Source of the DNA: Bordetella parapertussis
Lineage (GTDB): Bacteria > Pseudomonadota > Gammaproteobacteria > Burkholderiales > SG8-41
NCBI GenBank assembly: GCA_945861275.1
Contig: CAMATZ010000005.1
Location: forward strand, 100,214-164,213
DNA length: 64,000 nucleotides
Direction: 5' to 3'
Positions within the stretch are counted from its first letter, which is position 1, and each line of letters starts with the position of its first letter. This document shows positions 59,197-64,000 of the stretch, piece after piece. The position numbers were made by a program, and so were the translations under genes. The notes beneath the pieces were generated by a model, which saw only the letters and a list, made by a program, of their open reading frames with translations, had not been told where the DNA came from and searched no databases.

Positions 59197-60867
59197 ATGA
59201 CGAATGAAACCAAACTGCATGTCTACGATGTTCTCGCGAAGGCCTTCATCCAGGAGGGCGTGCGCACCTGTTTTACGCTGATGGGCGATGCGAACATGAA
59301 CTGGGCTGCTCGAATGGCCCAGCAGGGATGCCGCATGGTCTACGTCAGGCACGAGCATTGCGCGGCCGCAGCCGCGATGGCCTATGCGCGCAAGACGTCG
59401 GAAGTGGGCGTTGCAACGGTCACCTGCGGGCCCGGCGTCACGCAATTGATCACGGCGCTCCCTGCGGCCGTGCGTGCCCATCTGCCGATGGTGGTGTTTG
59501 CCGGAGAGGCGCCGATCAAGATGGGCTGGTACAACCAGATGATCGATCAGGGGCCGATCATCACGGCAACGGGCGCGGCCTACCATCCCCTGCATTTGCC
59601 CGAGCGCATGCCGGTTGCGATTCGTGATGCGTTCCTGCAGGCGCGCCGCGAACGGCGCCCGGTAGTGCTCGGCATTCCGTTCGATCTGCAGGAACGGCCG
59701 TGGGACGGGCCGGAGACCTTGCCGACGCCCTCGCAACAATTAATGCCGCGCCTGTCGCCGATTCCGTCGCATCCGGATGATTTGGCGAAGGCAGCGCAAC
59801 TGGTTGCGTCTTCCGAACGCGTGGTGATCTTTGCCGGCCTGGGGGCGGTCGAGGCCAAAGCGGGGCCCGCGTGCCGCGCGCTGGCTGCGAAGACGGGCGC
59901 ACTGTTGACCACCTCGCTGCCCGCGCGGGGACTGTTCCACGACGACCCTTACTGCATTGGCATCTCTGGCAGCTTCTCGACCGAGGTCGGGCTCGAGTAC
60001 CTGACGCAGGCCGATCTGGTCATCGTGGTCGGCGGCTCCCTTGCTTTCCACGCCGGCGGCGGCGGCCAGCTCTGGCGCAAGGCGAAGATGCTGCATATCG
60101 ACATCGATCCCGTCGCGGTAAACCAGGGCCAGGAAGTAGCGCGCAACCACCTGCGCGCCGACGCGCGGCTGGGCGTGGAGGCACTGACCGCGGCATTGCC
60201 GGAACGCAGCACAAAGTGGCGCACGGAGGCGATGGCCGCGCGCATCCGCGATACGAAACCCGACAGCCATGTGTTCGAGATCGAGCCGGAACTGCTGGAC
60301 CCGCGCGACGTGATCGAAGCGCTCGAAAAAGCGTTGCCCAAGGACTGGGAGCTGGTGAATTCCGGAGGCCACTGCTCGTGGTTCTACGCGCAGATGCCTG
60401 CACGCCCGAATGAGCGTTTCCTCACCATCCGTGAATTTGGCGCGATCGGCAACGGCATCTCGTTCGCCATGGGCGTGGCGGCGGCCCGCCCGGACCGACC
60501 CGTGGTGCTGTTCGAAGGTGATGGCAGCCTGATCATGCATATCCAGGAATTCGAAACCATCAAGCGTCACGGATTGAACATCCTGTTCATAGTAATAAAC
60601 GACGGCGCCTATGGTTCCGAGGTGCACAAGCTTCGCTCGGAGGGACTGCCCGACACCGGATCGGTGTTCGGCCGCCCCGATTTTGCCGCCATCGCGCGCG
60701 GCTTCGGGCTCGAAGGAAAAACGTTCAAGAGCCTGGCCGATCTGCCCAAGCTGGTGCAGGAGTTCGCCAATAAGGGCGGCGCGGCCGTGTGGGACTTCCA
60801 CGTGTCAGACCGGGTGGTGTCGCCGACAATTCGCCGCGCGCATCCGGCAAAGCACGCGAAGGCGTAG
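59197..60867 (+). CDS. Thiamine-diphosphate-dependent enzyme (acetolactate synthase-like)
   Basis: A 556-residue member of the ThDP decarboxylase/acetolactate-synthase family. The catalytic Glu is in VRHEHCAAAAAMAYAR (about residue 51). The cofactor-binding GDG...N motif reads FEGDGSLIMHIQEFE and INDGAYG (about 445-475), with Asp in place of the usual second Asn. Middle FAD/ADP-like domain at about 190-330. Reactions in the family include 2-oxoacid decarboxylation and carboligation. It diverges from the MmgE/PrpD pair and precedes the dioxygenases. Substrate unknown. Confidence 0.86.
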   Translation: MTNETKLHVYDVLAKAFIQEGVRTCFTLMGDANMNWAARMAQQGCRMVYVRHEHCAAAAAMAYARKTSEVGVATVTCGPGVTQLITALPAAVRAHLPMVVFAGEAPIKMGWYNQMIDQGPIITATGAAYHPLHLPERMPVAIRDAFLQARRERRPVVLGIPFDLQERPWDGPETLPTPSQQLMPRLSPIPSHPDDLAKAAQLVASSERVVIFAGLGAVEAKAGPACRALAAKTGALLTTSLPARGLFHDDPYCIGISGSFSTEVGLEYLTQADLVIVVGGSLAFHAGGGGQLWRKAKMLHIDIDPVAVNQGQEVARNHLRADARLGVEALTAALPERSTKWRTEAMAARIRDTKPDSHVFEIEPELLDPRDVIEALEKALPKDWELVNSGGHCSWFYAQMPARPNERFLTIREFGAIGNGISFAMGVAAARPDRPVVLFEGDGSLIMHIQEFETIKRHGLNILFIVINDGAYGSEVHKLRSEGLPDTGSVFGRPDFAAIARGFGLEGKTFKSLADLPKLVQEFANKGGAAVWDFHVSDRVVSPTIRRAHPAKHAKA

Positions 60868-60923
60868 GGCTAGTGCACTGTTGCAGACTATCGATTACGT
60901 AAAACTGAAACTTATCCCCACTC

Positions 60924-61041
60924 GTCATTCCGGCGAATGCCGGAATCCAGTGTGTATTGATATGCGAAGCATCTAAAGCACTGTGTTATGGGTTCCCGCC
61001 TCCGGATCATAGTCCGGGGCAGGCTCCGCGGGAACGACAGT
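60924..61041. repeat. Two adjoining palindromic repeats
   Basis: GTCATTCCGGCGAATGCCGG (60924-60943, extending to 60950) is a single-arm copy of the GTCATTCC family; a right-arm CGTTCCCGC-type copy (TGGGTTCCCGCCTCCGGATC ... GGGAACGACAGT) lies at 60988-61041. They fill the gap between the ThDP gene and the PhyH gene. Confidence 0.78.
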
Positions 61042-61081
61042 GGTGGTTTATCACCCACACGATTTTCACACGAGGTGGTTC

Positions 61082-61951
61082 ATGAACGACATACTCCGCT
61101 CACCCGTCGCCACATCGGCGCTCGCTGCCGCCTACGAGAAGGACGGCTATTACTTTCCGTACGAGGTAACTAGCGAGGCCGAGGCGGCCGGGCTGCTCGA
61201 CGACCTCGAAGCCGCGGAGGCCGAAGTCGCAGGCGATCGCGCCCGGCTTTCGATGCTGCGCAGCTATCCGTCGCAGCTTCTGCCTTCGTTCGCCGGGCTG
61301 ATCCGCCACCCGCGCCTGATCGAAGCCGTGTCGCAAATCATCGGCCCCGATCTGCTGGTGTGGAGCTGCGGATTCTTCATCAAGGAGCCGGCGTCGAATA
61401 GCTTCGTGAGCTGGCACCAGGACCTCAACTACTGGGGTCTCGACGGGGACGACGAGGTCACGGCCTGGTTCGCGCTCACGCCGGCGACGGTCGAGACCGG
61501 ATGCATGCGCTTTGTGTCCGGCAGCCACCGCAAGAGGGATGTGCCGCATGTCGATTCGTTTGCGCCGGACAACCTGCTCACACGCGGCCAGGAGATCGCG
61601 GTCGAGGTGGACGAAGCGAGTGCTGCGAACGTTCTTCTGCGTGCTGGCCAAGCCTCGTTCCATCATGGGCATATGTTCCACGCATCGGGTCCCAACAAAA
61701 CGAATTCGCGCCGCCCGGGTGTTGCGATCCGCTACGTGGCGCCGTCAATGAAGCAGACCTCCGGTGACAGGCTGCTCGTTTCGCATGTGAGCGGCGAGGA
61801 CCGCTACGGACACTTCGAGCGCATGCCCCCGCCGGCGGGCCGGTTGCTGGCGGAAGACTTCGACCACGCACGCCGCAACACGGACATGAAACGCGAAATT
61901 CTCTACAAAGGCGTCAAATCCGAGCTGGTCAACGAGAATCGCAGGGGCTGA
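61082..61951 (+). CDS. Phytanoyl-CoA dioxygenase (PhyH)-family protein
   Basis: A 289-residue Fe(II)/2-oxoglutarate dioxygenase. The metal site is SWHQDLNYWGLDGD (H-x-D, about residues 116-118) with a distal His in FHHGHMFHASGPNKT and the 2-oxoglutarate Arg in SRRPGVAIRYV. The C-terminus reads GRLLAEDFDHARRNTDMKRE. ATG 61082 has GAGGTG five bases upstream. A decayed copy of its last part lies at 62998-63120. The substrate is probably not phytanoyl-CoA but another alkyl or aromatic compound. Confidence 0.87.
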   Translation: MNDILRSPVATSALAAAYEKDGYYFPYEVTSEAEAAGLLDDLEAAEAEVAGDRARLSMLRSYPSQLLPSFAGLIRHPRLIEAVSQIIGPDLLVWSCGFFIKEPASNSFVSWHQDLNYWGLDGDDEVTAWFALTPATVETGCMRFVSGSHRKRDVPHVDSFAPDNLLTRGQEIAVEVDEASAANVLLRAGQASFHHGHMFHASGPNKTNSRRPGVAIRYVAPSMKQTSGDRLLVSHVSGEDRYGHFERMPPPAGRLLAEDFDHARRNTDMKREILYKGVKSELVNENRRG

Positions 61952-62022
61952 GAGGCAAGAGGAGAGGGGGCAGGAACTTTTTTGTAGAATCACGGGACAC
62001 ACATCAAGCTTTCGGAGGAGAT

Positions 62023-62916
62023 ATGGATACGCTCGAGTCACGAATCACCATCAAACGTCTGCATCCGCTTTTTGTCGCCGAAGTAACGGGCATCGATCTG
62101 ACGGTGCCCATGCCGCGCGAGGATTTCCGCACGATCTGGGACGCGTTCAACGAGCACCAGATCCTCGTTTTCCGGGGTCAGCATTTCGACGACCAGTCGC
62201 AAATTGCGTTTAGCAGCGACTTTGGCGAGCTCGAAACGATGATCGCGCATCCCGGCAACGACTGGAATCCGGGGCACATCTCCGTCATGACCAACCTCGG
62301 CAAGGACGGGAATTTCCTGCCCCACGACCATCCGGCGATGCTGCACCGGGAACGCAATGAAGAGTGGCACAGCGACAGCTCGTTCAAGCCGGTGGCGGCG
62401 CTCGCGTCGCTGCTCGCGTCGCGTATCGTGCCGCCGGTAGGCGGCAATACCGATTTCGCGAGCGCGCGGGCGGCCTACGAGGATCTGCCCGCCGAGCGCA
62501 AGGCCGCGCTCGAAGGCTTGACCGCCCTGCACCGCATGACGCATCGGGACATGGACAACGACAAAGGTTACAACGACGAGGACAAGAAGCGCCATGTCGT
62601 CACGCACCCGGTGATCCGCTCCAATCCTGTCAACGGCCGCAAGGCGCTCTACGTCGGTTCGCACGCGCAGGAGATCGTTGGCATGCCGCCGGCGGAAGGT
62701 GCCAGGCTGCTCGACGAGCTGACCGCGTTCTGCACGCAGCCCAAGTACGTGTACAGCCATCACTGGCGCGACGGCGATGCGGTGATGTGGGACAACCGCT
62801 GCACGCTGCACCGGGCGACGACTTTCGACAAGACCAAATATAAGCGCAAGCTGCACCGCACGACCATCGCGGGAAGGGCGCCCGACAGCGCGTTCGCGAC
62901 GATGCCGGGGGCGTGA
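62023..62916 (+). CDS. TauD/TfdA-family dioxygenase
   Basis: A 297-residue Fe(II)/2-oxoglutarate dioxygenase: LHPLFVAEVTGIDLTVPM at the start, EEWHSDSSFKPVAALASLL (H-x-D, about residues 109-111) and HHWRDGDAVMWDNRCTLHRA with the distal His, and a likely 2-oxoglutarate Arg in KLHRTTIAGRAP. ATG 62023 has CGGAGGAG upstream. It follows the PhyH gene by 71 bp. TauD-type enzymes release sulfite or split ethers; substrate unknown. Confidence 0.88.
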   Translation: MDTLESRITIKRLHPLFVAEVTGIDLTVPMPREDFRTIWDAFNEHQILVFRGQHFDDQSQIAFSSDFGELETMIAHPGNDWNPGHISVMTNLGKDGNFLPHDHPAMLHRERNEEWHSDSSFKPVAALASLLASRIVPPVGGNTDFASARAAYEDLPAERKAALEGLTALHRMTHRDMDNDKGYNDEDKKRHVVTHPVIRSNPVNGRKALYVGSHAQEIVGMPPAEGARLLDELTAFCTQPKYVYSHHWRDGDAVMWDNRCTLHRATTFDKTKYKRKLHRTTIAGRAPDSAFATMPGA

Positions 62917-62997
62917 AAAGTTAGAAGTAAGGTGTAAGAACTGTCGGGAGGCGTCGGGCGAAAAAAGGGAATCTTGATCTCGGCTCCTTTCTTTCTC

Positions 62998-63120
62998 GGA
63001 CACTTCGGACACATGTCTGAGTGCGTGGGCCAGCTGCTGTCGGAAGACTTCGACTGCGCTCGCCACAACGCAAACATGAAACGCGAAATCTTCTATCAGG
63101 GTGCCAAGCCTGATTTGCTT
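62998..63120 (+). pseudogene. Degenerate copy of the 3' end of the PhyH gene
   Basis: The frame GHFGHMSECVGQLLSEDFDC ... ARHNANMKREIFYQGAKPDL is parallel to the PhyH ending GHFERMPPPAGRLLAEDFDH ... ARRNTDMKREILYKGVKSEL, with no gaps. Only about 40 codons remain, without the catalytic part, and the DNA differs at many positions, so it is an old partial duplicate. It ends within a few bases of the ORF6N stop, at a likely recombination junction. Confidence 0.8.
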
Positions 63121-63123
63121 GGT

Positions 63124-63471
63124 TTACGCTTGGAACTTGTATGGCTTCATTCCTATAGCACGCGGGGTATTGAGCACCGAGGCGGCCATCAGCGCCCCGT
63201 GTTCGGTAAAGGCCAGTGGAGCCACCGGCGAGAACTTAAGCCGGGCGAGGTGGATGCAATTTGCAACCACCTCCGCTGTCTCTTTGGCTGTGAGTTCGAA
63301 CATGAAATCCTCGGGGAAGCGTTCGCTATTGCGGCGCACCTGCTGGTTGAGCCGCTTGGTGGTCACACCGTAGAGTTCGGCCAGGTCCGCGTCGATCATC
63401 ACCTTGTGTCCGCGAATGGCGAGGATACGCGCGTCGATACGCTCGACGGGAATCGACTTAACGCCAGCCAA
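63124..63471 (-). CDS. ORF6N-domain protein, truncated at the C-terminus
   Basis: A 115-residue KilA-N/ORF6N-like protein: VMIDADLAELYGVTTKRLNQ, then RRNSERFPEDFMFELT and FTEHGALMAASVLNTPRAI. After RAI, the usual continuation with a helical domain is lost and a few residues (GMKPYKFQA) end the frame, next to the PhyH fragment. ORF6N proteins are phage or toxin-antitoxin-related DNA binders. The truncation suggests a remnant. ATG 63471 has no clear ribosome site. Confidence 0.75.
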   Translation of the reverse strand: MAGVKSIPVERIDARILAIRGHKVMIDADLAELYGVTTKRLNQQVRRNSERFPEDFMFELTAKETAEVVANCIHLARLKFSPVAPLAFTEHGALMAASVLNTPRAIGMKPYKFQA

Positions 63472-63826
63472 TCAGCAGCTCGAGAGATAGGAATTTTTAA
63501 CACCATTTTTCACCAACGCGCAATCTATCTCCCGCTTGGGGTCCAACGGGTCTTGCTTATTGTCGGGAAGCTTATGCTCCGTCCTGGCTTGCCGTATAAC
63601 CTATGCGCACATCTCCGTAGCCCGGAAGAAGTCCGAAGGACGTATTCCGGGGAAGAAGCACGGTGCATCGAAATTACGCGAGTTCATGAGCCCGCACTCC
63701 CCCGGAATACGGCCATGAAAAGCCATGGCCTTCTTCCGGGCTACTTGCCCTCACACTAAAAGTTGTGTGCATAGATTCGCCCTGAAGGGGAAGGAGTTCC
63801 TCGGAGATTTTGTATCACTACAGGAT
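63472..63826. other. Gap of 355 bp with a palindromic repeat
   Basis: Holds a 15-bp perfect inverted repeat: GTAGCCCGGAAGAAG (63617-63631) and CTTCTTCCGGGCTAC (63730-63744), flanked by related shorter repeats (CGTATTCCGGGG / CCCCCGGAATACGG). I see no convincing gene; the plus-strand frames are poor. It is typical of spacer between a mobile remnant and a core gene. Confidence 0.6.
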
Positions 63827-64000
63827 TTAACGCCTTTTTCCACCCATTAGCCCGCCGAGCACACCCCGCAGAATCTCTTTGCCTACTTGCGTGCCTATGG
63901 TGCGCACCGCGCTTTTTGCCGCAGTCTGTATCAGCCCGTCGCGCACCCCGCCGCGTGGTCCGGTGGTACCGACAAAAATATCCTTGATGGTGCCGAAGAT
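63827..64000 (-). CDS. yjgR: Helicase HerA-like (DUF853/YjgR) protein, C-terminal end
   Basis: The window ends inside this gene; only the C-terminal 57 residues lie here. They read [20 protein letters not shown] and [20 protein letters not shown] and [11 protein letters not shown], the tail of the YjgR/DUF853 ATPase family. The ATPase domain is outside the window. Orientation is towards the ORF6N remnant, 355 bp away. Confidence 0.75.
   Translation of the reverse strand: MFGTIKDIFVGTTGPRGGVRDGLIQTAAKSAVRTIGTQVGKEILRGVLGGLMGGKRR

Noticed and set aside
59035..59739. A 234-residue minus-strand frame overlapping the ThDP gene
   Set aside because: The part over the ThDP gene is Arg-rich shadow. 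Only the last 38 codons, with their own ribosome site, are kept.
1..64000. CRISPR array, tRNA, rRNA, riboswitch or insertion sequence
   Set aside because: No regular direct repeats with unique spacers, no cloverleaf or rRNA-like sequence, no transposase gene and no recognisable riboswitch motif were found by eye. Only palindromic repeats and a short tandem array are present.

Overview
The window is high-GC DNA from a betaproteobacterium, most likely in or near Burkholderiales. The evidence is an mtgA fragment, a SoxXYZA cluster, a fragment of a YjgR-type (DUF853) helicase, and above all eleven periplasmic solute-binding proteins of the Bug/TctC family, a family greatly expanded in Bordetella-like bacteria. 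None of the eleven has TctA/TctB membrane partners here. No rRNA, tRNA, CRISPR array, transposase or phage module was seen. The DNA resembles a catabolic 'accessory' chromosome segment of an environmental, possibly uncultured, bacterium. Intergenic gaps are rich in dispersed palindromic repeats of several families, one of which matches the neisserial dRS3 core ATTCCC-N8-GGGAAT.

Layout. 0-5.6 kb: end of mtgA, a hypothetical gene, an MBL-fold hydrolase, a Tat-type exported methyltransferase, then soxX-soxY-soxZ-soxA and a Bug protein. The Sox set lacks soxB and soxCD here, and SoxY lacks the usual GGCGG arm. 5.9-9.8 kb: a CoA-transferase/enoyl-CoA hydratase operon and a family 5 oligopeptide-type binding protein. 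9.9-17.8 kb: a long minus-strand block with a cupin, a CapA-like protein, a threonine-synthase-like PLP enzyme overlapping a class V aminotransferase-like enzyme, and hydantoinase B and A subunits. 18.1-28.2 kb: MmgE/PrpD protein, MFS and LysE transporters, two Bug proteins, a lipoprotein MBL hydrolase, a cupin, a ModA-like protein with two carboxymuconolactone-decarboxylase paralogues, and a crotonase. 29.0-34.1 kb: a prpD-Bug pair bracketed by two copies of a ~110-bp palindromic element, followed by the most striking gene of the window, a UGSC-type selenoprotein read through an in-frame TGA with a hairpin placed like a bacterial SECIS, then a VOC protein.

34.2-46.9 kb: a small membrane-anchored protein carrying a DnaK fragment, two exported metalloprotease-like proteins, an amidohydrolase, three Bug proteins, a CitE-like lyase and CoA-transferase, dinB next to a DinF-like MATE transporter, and a DUF433/DUF5615 toxin-antitoxin pair. 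47.3-57.5 kb: two GSTs, an alpha/beta hydrolase, a CnbZ-like deaminase in an operon with a variant MBL protein and a GST, a universal stress protein, a bicupin and four Bug proteins. 57.6-64 kb: MmgE/PrpD with a 38-codon leader gene, a ThDP enzyme, a PhyH dioxygenase and a TauD-type dioxygenase, then a decayed duplicate of the PhyH 3' end fused against a truncated ORF6N gene, and the end of a yjgR-like gene.

The genes suggest scavenging of diverse small organic acids: each Bug protein is likely to bind a carboxylate-type ligand and most sit beside a catabolic enzyme (CoA-transferase, PrpD-like, lyase, amidohydrolase, hydrolase, bicupin). Specific substrates cannot be deduced from the sequence.
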